Below, in pieces: positions 30,120 to 40,887 of a stretch of 64,000 bases of DNA; within the stretch, counting starts at the first letter, position 1, and every line of letters starts with the position of its first letter. Location of the stretch: positions 62,001 through 126,000 of the forward strand of contig NZ_RBTP01000003.1 in the NCBI RefSeq assembly GCF_003702045.1. The letters run 5' to 3'. The position numbers were made by a program, and so were the translations under genes. Origin of the DNA: Pseudomonas viridiflava. Its GTDB lineage: Bacteria; Pseudomonadota; Gammaproteobacteria; Pseudomonadales; Pseudomonadaceae. The notes below the pieces were generated by a model. The model worked only from the letters and a program-made list of their open reading frames with translations. It was not told where the DNA came from and made no database searches.

Positions 30120-30162
30120 TGAAATGAGATTCATTATTGAATGAGATCAAGAATCAAAACAA
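30120..30162 (-). promoter_or_regulatory. Fur-box-like operator and promoter of fagA-fumC-orfX-sodA
   Basis: The 19 bases 30120-30138 match the consensus GATAATGATAATCATTATC at 13 positions, with ATGA and TCATTAT intact. On the minus strand a candidate -10 AATAAT (30133-30138) lies inside this box and a -35 TTGTTT (30157-30162) is 18 bases upstream. Iron-loaded Fur bound here would cover the -10, repressing the operon when iron is plentiful. Confidence 0.65.
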
Positions 30163-30307
30163 GTGCGGATTTGGATCGAGGGGACAGGTGGAGATAATGA
30201 GGAGAAAAGAATCTGTGCATCAGATCTGACAGAACGTAGAGCATCCAGAGCTAAACACCAATGCCCCGTGCTCATCGTTATACACAAGTCTTGCTGCAAT
30301 CACGGAT

Positions 30308-30396
30308 TGTGGAAGGCGGCTTGCTGGCGATGCTTTTTCAGCAGCGACCTATCGCTGACTGAACTGACGCCATCGCCGGCAAGCCGCCTCCCACGG
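30308..30396. repeat. inverted pair of REP-like sequences (REPIN type) before pmbA end
   Basis: Left arm TGTGGAAGGCGGCTTGC.GGCGATG (30309-30332) and right arm its near-reverse-complement (30371-30395) with a loop of about 40 bases. It is a different family from the GAGCTTGCTCGC palindromes. The rest of 30163-30434 has no gene. Confidence 0.7.
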
Positions 30397-30434
30397 GGCA
30401 TGCATTCAGTCGAATACTTTTGTCTTGACCCGTT

Positions 30435-31781
30435 TTAGCTACCCGCAACCGTCATGTGCTCGATCAGGACCGAGCCGGTGCGGATATTGCTGCGCAGTTC
30501 CAGGTCGCTGCCAACGGCGACGATCTGCTTGAACATATCGCGCATGTTGCCCGCGATGGTCACTTCTTGAACGGGAAACTGGATCTCGCCGTTCTCGACC
30601 CAGAAACCCGCTGCACCGCGTGAGTAGTCGCCGGTGACCATGTTCAAGCCGCTGCCCATCAGTTCGGTGACCAACAGGCCACGCCCCATGCGCCGGATCA
30701 GCGCGTCCTGATCTTCGGTGCCATGCGTCACGAACAGGTTATGCACGCCGCCTGCGTTGGCGGTGCTTGGCATGCCGAGTTTCCGGCCCGAGTAGGTGCT
30801 GAGCACGTAGGACACCAGGTCGCCGTTCTCGACGAAGGGCTTGGCATACGTGGCCAGACCATCACTGTCGAACGCCGAGCTGCCCATCGCACGCATCAGG
30901 TGCGGACGTTCGTCGATGGTCATCCACTCAGGAAACAGACGTTGCCCCAGCGAGTCCTGAAGAAATGACGACTTGCGATACAGCGTGCCGCCGGAAATAG
31001 CCCCCAGAAAGCTGCCGAACAGCCCACCAGCCAGTTCTGCGGAAAACAGCACTGGCACTTCACAGGTGGGAACCGGACGCGCGCCCAGACGGCTCGCAGC
31101 ACGCTGCGCCGCCTTGCGACCGATGCTTTCGGCATCTGCCAGCAATTGGCCTTGGCGGTTCACGTCGTACCAGTAATCGCGTTGCATCTGGCCTTCGCCT
31201 TCAGCGATCATCACGCAACTGAGGCTGTGCCGAGTCGACGCATAACCGCCAATGAATCCGTTGCTGTTGCCGTACACGCGGCAGCCTTGATGGGTATTGA
31301 GCGTGGTGCCATCGGCGTTCTTGATCCGACTGTCGGCGTCAAAGGCGGCGGCCTCGCACAGCAGAGCCTTTTCGATGGACTGCTCGGGTGTGATGTCCCA
31401 GGCATGGTAGAGGTCGAAATCCATCGTTTCTTTGGCCATCAACGCGGCATCTGCAAGGCCGGAACTCTCGTCCTCGGAGGTGTGCTCGGCAATTGCCAGC
31501 GCAGCGGCAACGGTTTCACGAATCGCATCAGCGCCGGTGGCCGAGGTGCTGGCCGAGCCTTTGCGCTGCCCGACATAGAGCGTGATACCGAAACCCTGAT
31601 CGCGATTGAATTCGACCGTTTCGACTTCGCGCTGACGCACTGAGGTCGATAACCCCTGCTCCAGCGAGACCGCGACTTCGCAAGCACTGGCGCCCTGACG
31701 CCTGGCTTCGGCGATGATCTGCTCGACCTGTTCTTGCAGTTCGGGCAAGGCCTGTGGGCCGACGCTTTGGGTTGCACTCAT
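30435..31781 (-). CDS. pmbA: metalloprotease subunit PmbA/TldE
   Basis: A 448-residue TldE/PmbA protein, the regulatory half of the TldD-TldE heterodimeric zinc protease. Features: EVAVSLEQGLSTSVRQREVETVE near the N-terminus, GCRVYGNSNGF, GRKLGMPSTANAGGVHNL and VTGDYSRGAAGFWVENGEI. It lacks the HEAVGH zinc motif of TldD, as expected. The complex matures modified peptides and degrades unfolded ones. I use ATG 31779-31781 with a GGAGA Shine-Dalgarno. It is divergent from darP. Confidence 0.93.
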   Translation of the reverse strand: MSATQSVGPQALPELQEQVEQIIAEARRQGASACEVAVSLEQGLSTSVRQREVETVEFNRDQGFGITLYVGQRKGSASTSATGADAIRETVAAALAIAEHTSEDESSGLADAALMAKETMDFDLYHAWDITPEQSIEKALLCEAAAFDADSRIKNADGTTLNTHQGCRVYGNSNGFIGGYASTRHSLSCVMIAEGEGQMQRDYWYDVNRQGQLLADAESIGRKAAQRAASRLGARPVPTCEVPVLFSAELAGGLFGSFLGAISGGTLYRKSSFLQDSLGQRLFPEWMTIDERPHLMRAMGSSAFDSDGLATYAKPFVENGDLVSYVLSTYSGRKLGMPSTANAGGVHNLFVTHGTEDQDALIRRMGRGLLVTELMGSGLNMVTGDYSRGAAGFWVENGEIQFPVQEVTIAGNMRDMFKQIVAVGSDLELRSNIRTGSVLIEHMTVAGS

Positions 31782-31888
31782 GACTTTCTCCATCAAATTC
31801 TGCTTTCGGCACAGGCCGAATACCGACCGGGCCGGACAAGCGGCCCCCGACTGGTTATCATGGCGGCGTTTCTTTGCGGACTGCCCCC

Positions 31889-32410
31889 ATGGTTGATTCT
31901 TACGACGACTCCCTCGACGGGGAGAAAAGCAAAACCCAGGTCAAACGAGAGCTGCATGCTCTGGTTGATCTCGGCGAGCGACTGACGACACTCAAAGCCG
32001 ATGTGCTGGCCAAACTGCCGTTGACCGATGCGCTGCGCAAGGCCTTGGCTGAAGCGCCCAAGCACACGGCCAACATTGCGCGAAAGCGGCACATCCTGTT
32101 CATCGGCAAGCTGATGCGCGATCAGGACCAGGAAGCCATTCTGGTTTTGCTGGACCAACTCGATGCCTCCACTCGCCAATACAACGAACGTTTTCACGGC
32201 CTTGAGCGCTGGCGTGACCGCTTGATCGCGGGTGATGACAGCGATCTGGAAAAATTCGTTGCCGAATACCCGGACGCCGACCGCCAGCAACTGCGCTCCC
32301 TGATCCGTCAGGCGCAACACGAAGTTGCACGCAACAAACCGCCGGCCACCAGCCGCAAAATCTTTAAATACATTCGTGAGCTGGACGAAATTCAACGCGG
32401 TCTGCGTTGA
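31889..32410 (+). CDS. darP: ribosome biogenesis factor DarP (YjgA, DUF615)
   Basis: A 173-residue helical, highly charged protein with the DUF615 motifs [12 protein letters not shown] and [14 protein letters not shown], and the C-terminal [13 protein letters not shown]. DarP/YjgA binds late 50S precursors and helps peptidyl-transferase centre maturation. It lies between the two halves of the TldD/TldE pair, divergent from pmbA and convergent with tldD. ATG at 31889. Confidence 0.92.
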   Translation: MVDSYDDSLDGEKSKTQVKRELHALVDLGERLTTLKADVLAKLPLTDALRKALAEAPKHTANIARKRHILFIGKLMRDQDQEAILVLLDQLDASTRQYNERFHGLERWRDRLIAGDDSDLEKFVAEYPDADRQQLRSLIRQAQHEVARNKPPATSRKIFKYIRELDEIQRGLR

Positions 32411-32420
32411 TATCGACCGC

Positions 32421-32443
32421 GGGACTGGCCAGCGGCCAGTCCC
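32421..32443. terminator. convergent hairpin between darP and tldD
   Basis: Perfect 10-bp stem GGGACTGGCC / GGCCAGTCCC with a 3-nt loop, in the 42-base gap between convergent genes. No T tract, so termination may need other factors. Confidence 0.55.
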
Positions 32444-32452
32444 GACTCACGT

Positions 32453-33892
32453 TCAGTTACCTGTACCGCCAACCGTGATCGCGTCTATCTTCAGCGTAGG
32501 CTGACCCACGCCGACCGGCACTGACTGGCCGTCTTTGCCACACGTACCGACGCCGCTGTCCAGCGACAGGTCGTTGCCCACCATCGACACCTTGCTCATC
32601 GCTTCCGGCCCGTTGCCGATCAAGGTTGCGCCTTTGACGGGTGCGGTGATCTTGCCGTCTTCGATCAGGTACGCCTCACTGGTCGAGAACACGAACTTGC
32701 CGCTGGTGATGTCAACCTGACCGCCGCCCAGGTTGGCGCAGTAGATGCCGCGCTTCACCGACGCGATGATTTCCTGTGGGTCGCTCTGACCGCCGAGCAT
32801 GTAAGTGTTGGTCATGCGTGGCATCGGCAGATGCGCATAGGATTCGCGACGCCCGTTGCCGGTCCTCGCCACGCCCATCAGACGGGCGTTCAACTTATCC
32901 TGCATGTAGCCCTTGAGCACGCCGTTCTCGATCAGGGTGGTGCATTCGGTCGGGGTGCCTTCGTCATCGACACTCAGCGATCCACGGCGACCGGCCAACG
33001 TGCCGTCGTCGACGATGGTGCACAGCTTGGAAGCCACCATTTCACCCATCCGGCCGCTGTAGGCCGAGCTGCCCTTGCGGTTGAAGTCGCCTTCCAGCCC
33101 GTGACCGACCGCTTCATGCAGCAGAACGCCCGACCAGCCGGAGCCCAGCACGACCGACAAGGTGCCTGCCGGTGCAGGAATGGCTTCAAGATTGACCAGC
33201 GCCTGACGCAACGCTTCGCGGGCATAGCCCATTGCGCGATCATCGGTCAGGAAATAGCGGTAGTCGGTACGCCCACCGCCGCCATGACCGCCGCGTTCGC
33301 GACGGCCGTTCTGCTCGACGATCACGCTGACGTTGAAACGTACCAGCGGACGCACATCGGCGGCCAGGCTGCCATCGGCAGCGGCGACCAGAATGCGCTC
33401 CCAGACGCCAGCCATGCTCACCGAAACCTGCTGAATACGCGGATCCAGGGCACGGGTTGCCACATCGATACGCTTGAGCAGCTCGACCTTTTCGGCACGG
33501 GTCAGCACTTCCAGCGGGTTGTCCGGGCCATAAAGCTGAGCCACGTCCTGAGACGTGAACGCCTGAACACGACCATTCTGTCCGGCACGGGAAATCGAAC
33601 GTGCGGCACGTGCGGCGGTGAGCAGCGCTTCTTCGGTGATCGCATTGCTGTAGGCAAAACCGGTTTTCTCACCGGACTGGGCACGCACGCCAACGCCTTG
33701 GTCAAGGTTGAAACTGCCTTCCTTGACGATGCCGTCTTCAAGCGACCAGGACTCGGAGATCATCCCTTGGAAATACAGATCAGCGGCATCGATACCCGGA
33801 CCTGCCAGTTCGCCCAGCACCGATTGCAGGCTGTCGAGGCTCAGGCCGCCGGGTGCCAGAAGGTGTTCACTGACTGAGGACACGTCACTCAT
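32453..33892 (-). CDS. tldD: metalloprotease TldD
   Basis: A 479-residue zinc protease subunit with the metal motif HEAVGH (about residues 259-264) and [28 protein letters not shown] and [18 protein letters not shown]. It works with PmbA/TldE. I choose ATG 33890-33892 ([16 protein letters not shown]). A GTG at 33896-33898, which overlaps the nitrilase stop as GTGA, would add two residues. Both choices imply tight coupling to the nitrilase gene. Confidence 0.94.
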   Translation of the reverse strand: MSDVSSVSEHLLAPGGLSLDSLQSVLGELAGPGIDAADLYFQGMISESWSLEDGIVKEGSFNLDQGVGVRAQSGEKTGFAYSNAITEEALLTAARAARSISRAGQNGRVQAFTSQDVAQLYGPDNPLEVLTRAEKVELLKRIDVATRALDPRIQQVSVSMAGVWERILVAAADGSLAADVRPLVRFNVSVIVEQNGRRERGGHGGGGRTDYRYFLTDDRAMGYAREALRQALVNLEAIPAPAGTLSVVLGSGWSGVLLHEAVGHGLEGDFNRKGSSAYSGRMGEMVASKLCTIVDDGTLAGRRGSLSVDDEGTPTECTTLIENGVLKGYMQDKLNARLMGVARTGNGRRESYAHLPMPRMTNTYMLGGQSDPQEIIASVKRGIYCANLGGGQVDITSGKFVFSTSEAYLIEDGKITAPVKGATLIGNGPEAMSKVSMVGNDLSLDSGVGTCGKDGQSVPVGVGQPTLKIDAITVGGTGN

Positions 33893-33894
33893 AT

Positions 33895-34740
33895 TCACTC
33901 CGAAGCAGGCCGCAAAGCGTCCTGCGAAAAAAAGCGCCGGTGACTGGACACCGGCATCCGCGCCCGTATGGACGCCTGTTCTTCACTGTCACGTGTGGCC
34001 AGCAGCACGGCTTCGCCCTGCGCTTGCTGAGCCAGGACACGGCCCCAAGGGTCGACGATGGCCGCATGCCCGTATGTCTCGCGAGGCCCCGGATGCACCC
34101 CGCCTTGTGCTGCCGCCAGCAGGTAACACTGGGTTTCAATGGCGCGCGCCCGGATCAGAATCTCCCAATGAGCAGCGCCCGTCACGGCGGTAAACGCCGA
34201 GGGTGCGGTAATCAGCTCGGCACCGGCTTCACGTAGCGCGGTATACAGCTCCGGGAAACGCAGGTCGTAGCAGACGCTCAGCCCGAGCCGTCCGACCGGG
34301 GTGTCGGCCACCACGATGTTGTTTCCATGAGCATAGTCATCCGATTCGCGGTAGCGACCTCTATTGTCCGCAACGTCCACGTCGAACAGGTGCAGCTTGT
34401 CGTAGCGCGCCACCTGCTCGCCGTGTTCATCGATCAGCAGTGAACAGGCCGTTACCTTGCTCTGAGGCTGATCGTTAGGCGGGAGGGGTAGTGTTCCGGC
34501 GACTATCCATAACTTGAGGTCGCGAGCGGCAAGTTTCAACCACGGCAGGATCAATCCCTGGCCTGACGCTTCGGCGCGACCGATATCGGCAGCGTCCCGG
34601 CGCCCTATCGCGGCGAAGTTTTCCGGCAGTACCGCAAGCCGGGCACCGCCCTCGGCGGCCTGTTCCAGCAATGCTCGGGCACAGGTCAGGTTAGCCGCAA
34701 TATCGCTTTGGCTGACCATCTGAATCACGGCAAAAGACAT
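33895..34740 (-). CDS. carbon-nitrogen hydrolase (Nit1/NitFhit-like omega-amidase family)
   Basis: A 281-residue nitrilase-superfamily enzyme with the catalytic triad Glu40 (VLPENFA), Lys115 ([12 protein letters not shown]) and Cys157 ([12 protein letters not shown]). This subgroup includes deaminated-glutathione amidase (Nit1/YbeM) and omega-amidases, so a metabolite-repair role is likely, not proven. I use ATG 34738-34740 with an AGAGGGTCACC leader. It lies between yhdP and tldD on the same strand. Confidence 0.88.
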   Translation of the reverse strand: MSFAVIQMVSQSDIAANLTCARALLEQAAEGGARLAVLPENFAAIGRRDAADIGRAEASGQGLILPWLKLAARDLKLWIVAGTLPLPPNDQPQSKVTACSLLIDEHGEQVARYDKLHLFDVDVADNRGRYRESDDYAHGNNIVVADTPVGRLGLSVCYDLRFPELYTALREAGAELITAPSAFTAVTGAAHWEILIRARAIETQCYLLAAAQGGVHPGPRETYGHAAIVDPWGRVLAQQAQGEAVLLATRDSEEQASIRARMPVSSHRRFFSQDALRPASE

Positions 34741-34788
34741 GGTGACCCTCTTTTGAACGGAGTGGGCACCACTGTACTCCATGACGCG

Positions 34789-37700
34789 TTATTGAGGCTT
34801 TTCAAAAGGCTTGTCGAAGGTGATCTTGGGCTCTTTCCACGGACCTTCAACCTTGTATTGCACGCTGGCAAACCGCGCAACCCGGTCACCCAGCAGCTTG
34901 TCCACCAGGAACAGCGCACCGCCGATGGCTGGCGCGCCCACGATCAGAGCGGCAATCGGCAGGTTGTTGGTGACCGGCAAGGTCACCAACAACTTGGCGT
35001 CGACCCGGTCCTTGACCATGTCCAGCGTGCCATTGAGTTCAAGGTTGCTGGACGGCCCGGTCAACGTGATCGGGTTGCGCGTGACGTAGACGCCTTCACT
35101 CGCCACCAACAGCCCCTTGACCCGGTCATAGCTGAGCCCCTTGCCCAGCAGGTCAGAGAAGTCCAGGCGCAGACGGCGGCCGATAGAATTGAAGTTCAGC
35201 AAACCGAACACTCGCAGTGCTTGCGCCCCGCCCTCGACTTCGACGAACTGACCGTTGCGCAAGGTGGCATCCAGGCTGCCGGAATAACGCTTGAGCCCCA
35301 CCCAGGCCGGCGAACCCGGCCAGCGACCATCGAAATTCAGTTCGAAGCTTTCACTGGTCACGGTCGGCGCAAAGCTCCAGGCTTTCAGCACATCGGCGAG
35401 ATTCTTGCCGCCCAGTTGGCCCTTGAACCAACTGCTGCTAGCCCCCGGAGCGCCCTCCCACACACCCTCGCCTTCCAGCAGGATGCCTTTGAGGCCCAGG
35501 CTCATGTCCGACATGCGGATACCGGTTGCCGTCGGCCGAATCTTCAGCGCCCAGGCACCCAGCAGTTGATCGCCCTGGAACAGCTGAGAAATCTTCACGT
35601 CCAACGCAGGAATCTTGCTGGGATCGACGTCAGCCAGCGGGTCTGGCGGGTTTTCGATGACCACCGCCTTGGTGTCGGCCGCCGGTAAGCGCACGTACAG
35701 CATGTTGATACCGATGGGGGCCGACTTGGCGTCAGGCAGCGTCGCCGTGCCCTTGACCAGCGCACTGTCCAGCGACAGCGCCCAGGCTGCAGCCGTGCGC
35801 TGCAACTGAACACGAACATCGTTGAGCGTGGTGCCCATCGCCGTCAGCTTGCCGATCTGCACGTCAACACTGTTGAGCAGTTGTTTGGCGTTACCGCCGG
35901 GATCGCCGCCAGAGTATCGATCAATGATCGCCTGCCAGGGTGCGATGTCGAGTTCGGCCATGCTGCCGCTGACCCGCAGCCCTTTGGCATCCGGCACGAT
36001 GGCGCCACCCTGGCCGAGAAACAGCTCACCCCGACCGTCGGCAAATTTTCCATCAGGCGCTGCGAACGCCAGATTGGCGATGTCGCCATAGGCCGCGCCA
36101 AAACGCCGCTCAGCGCCTTGCAGCGTCATCCGGAACTCACTGGCGCGCTCCTGCTCCGCCGTCTTGCCAAACGGTGCAGGCAAGTCGATCGCGACGCCCT
36201 TCAACGGAGACGTGATCAGCATGGGGCTGCTTTTGTCGTCCAGCGTCAATTGCAACTGAAACGGCAGGTCGCCGGACACAGGCAACGCCTGCTTCACGTC
36301 GAGCCAATCGGTAAGTTTTTTGACGGTGATCTGCCCGTTGGCCACGATACGGGTCACATTCGCTCCCGGCTTGCCTTCGGCAGCGATCTCTGCTGTGACA
36401 GGCCGGTCGAATGCCTGGGCGCGAATGCCTTTGCCGCCGAGGCCTTTGTCGCTGTCGAAGCGAAAGTCGCCCCGGAGTTTTGTCAGATCCAGTGCAGGGT
36501 CGGTCAGTTTCAGACGCGCATCACGTGTGCTGAAGTCCACCACGACCTTCGGCTCGACGCCTTTGGCCAGAGGAATATCCAGTTTCAGCTTGCCTTCCAG
36601 CGGCCCCTCGCCCTGCCATCCGGCAAAGGTTTTGCCAGTGCCGATCGGTGCTTCCTGAAGAATCTTCAGGCCATCGGCCACGGTGCCGGAAACGTTGCCG
36701 TCCACCAACAGATGGCTGTCCTTGCCGGACTCGACATGAGGAATATTGACCAGCACGTTGCTGACCTGGGTATTTAGAATCTGACCTTTGCTGGCCTTGA
36801 CCCGCACGCCACTGTTCTCGACGTACACCTTGCCATCAACGCCGGTCAGCGAAGGCCATCCCGGCTGGAACGCGAGCGTTGCATTGCTCACGTCGAAAAA
36901 CAGGCTGATGACCCGCGCGGTGTCCGGCGCGTTCTTGTTCAACGAGCCCTGATACTGGAAAAACCCTTGCTTGACCGCGCCGCTGACAATCGCGGTGCGC
37001 AACCAACGATCCAGCTCGGGGCTCAACACCGCAGGCAGGTACTTGCTGGTGTAACGACCGTCGCCGTCAACCATGCCGACCCGCAGGTCCATGTAGTCTT
37101 CCTGATCGTGATTGAGGTGAATACGGATCTTGAAGTCGGCTGCGATCTTGCCCTCATCGCCCAACACTTTGATGTAAGGCGCGATCAGGGTGAACGCTTG
37201 ATCATCCAGTTTCCAGGTCAACCGAGCGTTGGCTTTCTGGTAGCGCCAAGGCTTGGCGAAAATGGGGTCCAGGTGCAACATGAAATCGCGGGTGTCCAGA
37301 CGCAGCTCGCCCTGTCCGAGATCGCCGCTGATCGCGCCACTGACATTGCCTGCCGCCGGCGCACCGCGATAGGCATTGAAACCGACATTATCCAGGTTGG
37401 CCGCAAAGCCAAGACGCTTGTCACCCGTGGCCTGCGGCCGGTAATCGATCAATACGTTACGCAGCCCGCCTTTGACTTTGAGGCCATCGACCACCGCCAT
37501 CGCCTTTTCCGGCAAGGGGGCCAGCGAGTCGATCAAGGGCGTCAGCGGCGTCAGATCCAGACGGTCGGCCTGCACATGCCACAGCTCTTCGCTGTCGGGC
37601 GTTGCTGCTGTCTGGCTTAGCTGCATGCGGCTTTCCCAGCGGGTGCTGCCCAGGCTCATGGCCAGCGAATCCAGCTTCAGGTCAAAGCCGTTGTGAGTCC

Positions 37701-38604
37701 GTTCAAGCCAGGCGTTGAGCGCCAGATCATCGACGGTCGCCGGCTTGCGTGCGGCGTAGACGCCTTTGATCTGTGGCGCATGAAGCCGAGCAGCGGCACT
37801 GGCCACCGAACCCTTGCTCCAGCTCAGCCAGAACTCGCCACCGGCCTTGAGCGTAGAGACAGTCCACTCACGGGTCAGGCTTTTAGGCAACCATTTGGCC
37901 CAGTCACTCTGGGGCAGGCTGGCGTACAGATCGGCCTCGCCCTCTTTCCAGCGACTGGCCTGGATACGGGTGCGCAGGTTCATCGCCACTGGCTGGCCGT
38001 CAGGCAGGGTCAGGCGGGCATCAAGGCGTTGGTGATAGCTGCCCGTGGCAAGGCTGAGGTTGACGTACGTCAGGGTCAGCGGAGATTCGTTAAAGGGTTG
38101 CAGGGTGACCTGACTGCTGAGCAGCGAGAGACGCGAAACCCTCTGCAACTGCGTCAGGATTTTCTCGGGATCGACCGGGCTGTCATTGTTGACCGGCAAG
38201 CCAGGCACCGTCCATTTACCGTCCTGATCCTGCTTGAGAATGATTTGCAGCCCATCGACTTCCAGATGCGCGAGCCGCACATCACGTGCCAGCAAGCTTT
38301 CCCACAGATCAGGCACAACCCTGACACTGTCCAGACGCAAGGCGCTGCTGCCCTCACCGACCATGACGTCGTGCGCCAGCACCACCGGCGCGAACCCGCT
38401 CCAGTTTCCTTCCAGACTGCCAATACTCACAGGGATCCCCAAGGCGCTACTGGCCCGGGTTTCAACATCGACGCGGTATTCGGCGACCATAGGCGTCAGC
38501 TGACGCCCGAGGCTGACGTAGAGCGCAGCCAGCACTAACAGCAGCGCACACAGGCTCAGGCCCCAGCGCGTGGCGGTCGCAACGAAGCGGGGAAGACGCT
38601 GCAT
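34789..38604 (-). CDS. yhdP: AsmA-like/TamB-family protein YhdP
   Basis: A 1271-residue inner-membrane-anchored protein. One N-terminal helix (about 13-33) is followed by a very long periplasmic region rich in beta strands. The N-terminal EYRVDVETRASSALGIPVSIGSLEG segment and the C-terminal GRRLRLDFSDLLGKGLSYDRVKG are typical of YhdP. With TamB and YdbH, YhdP is thought to carry phospholipids to the outer membrane through a long groove. It lies downstream of rng and upstream of the nitrilase gene. Confidence 0.92.
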   Translation of the reverse strand: MQRLPRFVATATRWGLSLCALLLVLAALYVSLGRQLTPMVAEYRVDVETRASSALGIPVSIGSLEGNWSGFAPVVLAHDVMVGEGSSALRLDSVRVVPDLWESLLARDVRLAHLEVDGLQIILKQDQDGKWTVPGLPVNNDSPVDPEKILTQLQRVSRLSLLSSQVTLQPFNESPLTLTYVNLSLATGSYHQRLDARLTLPDGQPVAMNLRTRIQASRWKEGEADLYASLPQSDWAKWLPKSLTREWTVSTLKAGGEFWLSWSKGSVASAAARLHAPQIKGVYAARKPATVDDLALNAWLERTHNGFDLKLDSLAMSLGSTRWESRMQLSQTAATPDSEELWHVQADRLDLTPLTPLIDSLAPLPEKAMAVVDGLKVKGGLRNVLIDYRPQATGDKRLGFAANLDNVGFNAYRGAPAAGNVSGAISGDLGQGELRLDTRDFMLHLDPIFAKPWRYQKANARLTWKLDDQAFTLIAPYIKVLGDEGKIAADFKIRIHLNHDQEDYMDLRVGMVDGDGRYTSKYLPAVLSPELDRWLRTAIVSGAVKQGFFQYQGSLNKNAPDTARVISLFFDVSNATLAFQPGWPSLTGVDGKVYVENSGVRVKASKGQILNTQVSNVLVNIPHVESGKDSHLLVDGNVSGTVADGLKILQEAPIGTGKTFAGWQGEGPLEGKLKLDIPLAKGVEPKVVVDFSTRDARLKLTDPALDLTKLRGDFRFDSDKGLGGKGIRAQAFDRPVTAEIAAEGKPGANVTRIVANGQITVKKLTDWLDVKQALPVSGDLPFQLQLTLDDKSSPMLITSPLKGVAIDLPAPFGKTAEQERASEFRMTLQGAERRFGAAYGDIANLAFAAPDGKFADGRGELFLGQGGAIVPDAKGLRVSGSMAELDIAPWQAIIDRYSGGDPGGNAKQLLNSVDVQIGKLTAMGTTLNDVRVQLQRTAAAWALSLDSALVKGTATLPDAKSAPIGINMLYVRLPAADTKAVVIENPPDPLADVDPSKIPALDVKISQLFQGDQLLGAWALKIRPTATGIRMSDMSLGLKGILLEGEGVWEGAPGASSSWFKGQLGGKNLADVLKAWSFAPTVTSESFELNFDGRWPGSPAWVGLKRYSGSLDATLRNGQFVEVEGGAQALRVFGLLNFNSIGRRLRLDFSDLLGKGLSYDRVKGLLVASEGVYVTRNPITLTGPSSNLELNGTLDMVKDRVDAKLLVTLPVTNNLPIAALIVGAPAIGGALFLVDKLLGDRVARFASVQYKVEGPWKEPKITFDKPFEKPQ

Positions 38605-38769
38605 ATCAGCGCGCCCTCCACGACAGGCGAGCAGCAGATGTCCGACTCATGAAGGCAGGAGGGATCAGGTACAGGTTTTGCTCATTCGCCACGCATCATT
38701 CTCGATATAAGGGTAAACCTGCCAGAACCCCGCCGGGCGCATGTTGCAATCAGGTGAACGGTGACAATC

Positions 38770-40227
38770 TCAGAGCAGTACGACGTCGTATTGTTCCTGC
38801 GAGTACATGGTTTCTACCTGAAAACGAATGGTGCGACCAATGAAGCTCTCAAGCTCCGCCACATTACCCGATTCTTCATCGAGCAATCGGTCCACCACGC
38901 GCTGGTTCGCCAGCACCCGATACCCCACGGCCTGGTAGGCCCGGGCTTCGCGCAGGATTTCGCGGAAAATCTCGTAGCACACGGTTTCCGGCGTCTTCAG
39001 CTTGCCACGGCCCTGGCAGCAGTGGCACGGCTCGCACAGCACTTGCTCAAGACTTTCGCGGGTGCGCTTTCGCGTCATCTGTACCAATCCCAGCTCAGTG
39101 ATGCCGATGATGTTGGTCTTGGCGTGATCGCGCTCCAGCTGTTTTTCCAGCGTGCGCAGCACCTGACGCTGATGCTCTGCGTCTTCCATGTCGATGAAAT
39201 CGATAATGATGATGCCGCCCAGGTTACGCAGGCGCAGTTGCCTGGCGATGGCGGTTGCCGCCTCCAGATTGGTCTTGAAGATGGTTTCTTCCAGGTTGCG
39301 GTGTCCCACGAACGCGCCAGTGTTGACGTCGATGGTGCTCATCGCTTCGGCCGGATCGACCACCAGATAGCCGCCCGACTTGAGCGGCACCTTGCGTTCC
39401 AGCGCTTTCTGAATCTCGTCTTCGACGCCATACAGGTCGAAAATTGGCCGCTCGCCGGGATAGTGCTCAAGCCGGTCGGCGATTTCGGGCATCAGCTCCG
39501 CAACGAACTGAGTGGTCCTCTGGAAGGTTTCTCGCGAATCGATGCGGATCTTCTCGATCCGCGGGCTGACCAGATCACGCAGCGTACGCAAGGCAAGGCC
39601 CAGGTCTTCGTAGATGACGGTGGGCGGGCTGACGGTTTTGATCTGCTCGCCGATCTGGTCCCACAGCCTGCGCAGGTAGCGAATGTCCATGAGGATTTCG
39701 TCGGCACCCGCGCCCTCGGCGGCGGTGCGCAGAATGAAACCGCCAGCTTCCTTGATGCCTTCCAGTGCCACGCAATCGCTGACGACCTTCTTCAGGCGCT
39801 CGCGCTCGGCTTCGTCTTCGATTTTCAGTGAAATGCCGACATGCGCCGTACGCGGCATGTAGACCAGGTAGCGGGAGGGAATCGACAGCTGCGTGGTCAA
39901 CCGTGCGCCCTTGCTGCCAATCGGGTCCTTGGTGACCTGCACCACCAGACTCTGCCCGTCATGCACCAGCGACGCAATGCTCTCGACCGCTGGCCCTTCA
40001 CGCATGGAGATTTCCGATGCATGAATGAACGCAGCGCGGTCCAGACCGATGTCAATGAAGGCGGCTTGCATGCCGGGCAGCACGCGCACGACCTTGCCTT
40101 TGTAGATATTGCCCACGATGCCCCGGCGCTGGGTCCGCTCGACGTGGACCTCTTGCAGCACACCGTTTTCCACTACCGCCACCCGCGATTCCATCGGGGT
40201 GATGTTGATCAGAATCTCTTCACTCAT
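38770..40227 (-). CDS. rng: ribonuclease G
   Basis: A 485-residue RNase E/G family endonuclease that matures the 16S rRNA 5' end. An S1 RNA-binding domain covers about residues 37-125. The catalytic acidic residues are in STIDVNTG (Asp300) and [12 protein letters not shown] (Asp343, Asp346), and the zinc-link CEPCHCC is at 398-404. It lacks the long C-terminal scaffold of RNase E. Its ATG overlaps the maf stop by 4 bases. Confidence 0.96.
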   Translation of the reverse strand: MSEEILINITPMESRVAVVENGVLQEVHVERTQRRGIVGNIYKGKVVRVLPGMQAAFIDIGLDRAAFIHASEISMREGPAVESIASLVHDGQSLVVQVTKDPIGSKGARLTTQLSIPSRYLVYMPRTAHVGISLKIEDEAERERLKKVVSDCVALEGIKEAGGFILRTAAEGAGADEILMDIRYLRRLWDQIGEQIKTVSPPTVIYEDLGLALRTLRDLVSPRIEKIRIDSRETFQRTTQFVAELMPEIADRLEHYPGERPIFDLYGVEDEIQKALERKVPLKSGGYLVVDPAEAMSTIDVNTGAFVGHRNLEETIFKTNLEAATAIARQLRLRNLGGIIIIDFIDMEDAEHQRQVLRTLEKQLERDHAKTNIIGITELGLVQMTRKRTRESLEQVLCEPCHCCQGRGKLKTPETVCYEIFREILREARAYQAVGYRVLANQRVVDRLLDEESGNVAELESFIGRTIRFQVETMYSQEQYDVVLL

Positions 40228-40826
40228 GGCTCGTTACCTTCCAGGTATTGCCAACAGGGTATGCCGAAACCGGAGAGCACTTCAGCGGTTTCGCACAGAG
40301 GCAGACCAACCACTCCAGAATAGCTGCCTTGCAGGTCTGCGACGAAGATTGCTGCCAGACCCTGGATGGCGTAACCGCCAGCCTTGTCCTGCGGCTCGCC
40401 GCTGGCCCAATAGGCACGGGCTTCGTGTGGTTGAATCGGACGAAAACGTACGCGGCTGGTGACGACGCGGGTTTCACTGCGCTGATGATCGACCAGCGCA
40501 ATGGCGGTCAGCACCTCATGTTCTTTTCCAGACAGCGCGGCCAGCATGCCCAAGGCATCGGCTTCGTCTACCGGCTTGCCCAAAATCCGGCCGTCGAGCA
40601 CCACAGCGGTGTCGGCCCCCATTACGCACACCGGCTGATCGGACGGCAGCAGCGCAAGTCCGGCACGCGCTTTACCCAGCGCGAGACGTTCGACGTAAGC
40701 GGCAGGCGATTCGGATGAGAGAGGAGTTTCGTCGATTTGCGCACTCAGTACTGTGAAGGGAACACCGATCTGAGCAAGCAGTTCACGGCGGCGCGGTGAG
40801 CCAGAGGCCAGATAAAGCGAGGGCAT
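40224..40826 (-). CDS. maf: Maf-family nucleoside triphosphate pyrophosphatase
   Basis: A 200-residue Maf protein with the N-terminal [15 protein letters not shown] loop, ADTAVVLDG with the key Asp, and the [13 protein letters not shown] segment. YhdE-type Maf proteins hydrolyse dTTP/UTP to monophosphates. It forms an operon with rng (4-base overlap) and follows mreD after 61 bases. Confidence 0.92.
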   Translation of the reverse strand: MPSLYLASGSPRRRELLAQIGVPFTVLSAQIDETPLSSESPAAYVERLALGKARAGLALLPSDQPVCVMGADTAVVLDGRILGKPVDEADALGMLAALSGKEHEVLTAIALVDHQRSETRVVTSRVRFRPIQPHEARAYWASGEPQDKAGGYAIQGLAAIFVADLQGSYSGVVGLPLCETAEVLSGFGIPCWQYLEGNEP

Positions 40827-40887
40827 AAGGACATCTCCGAGTCGGTGACGTTGAGCGCACGCCTAAGGCGTCGCGCTCACGTTGCGC

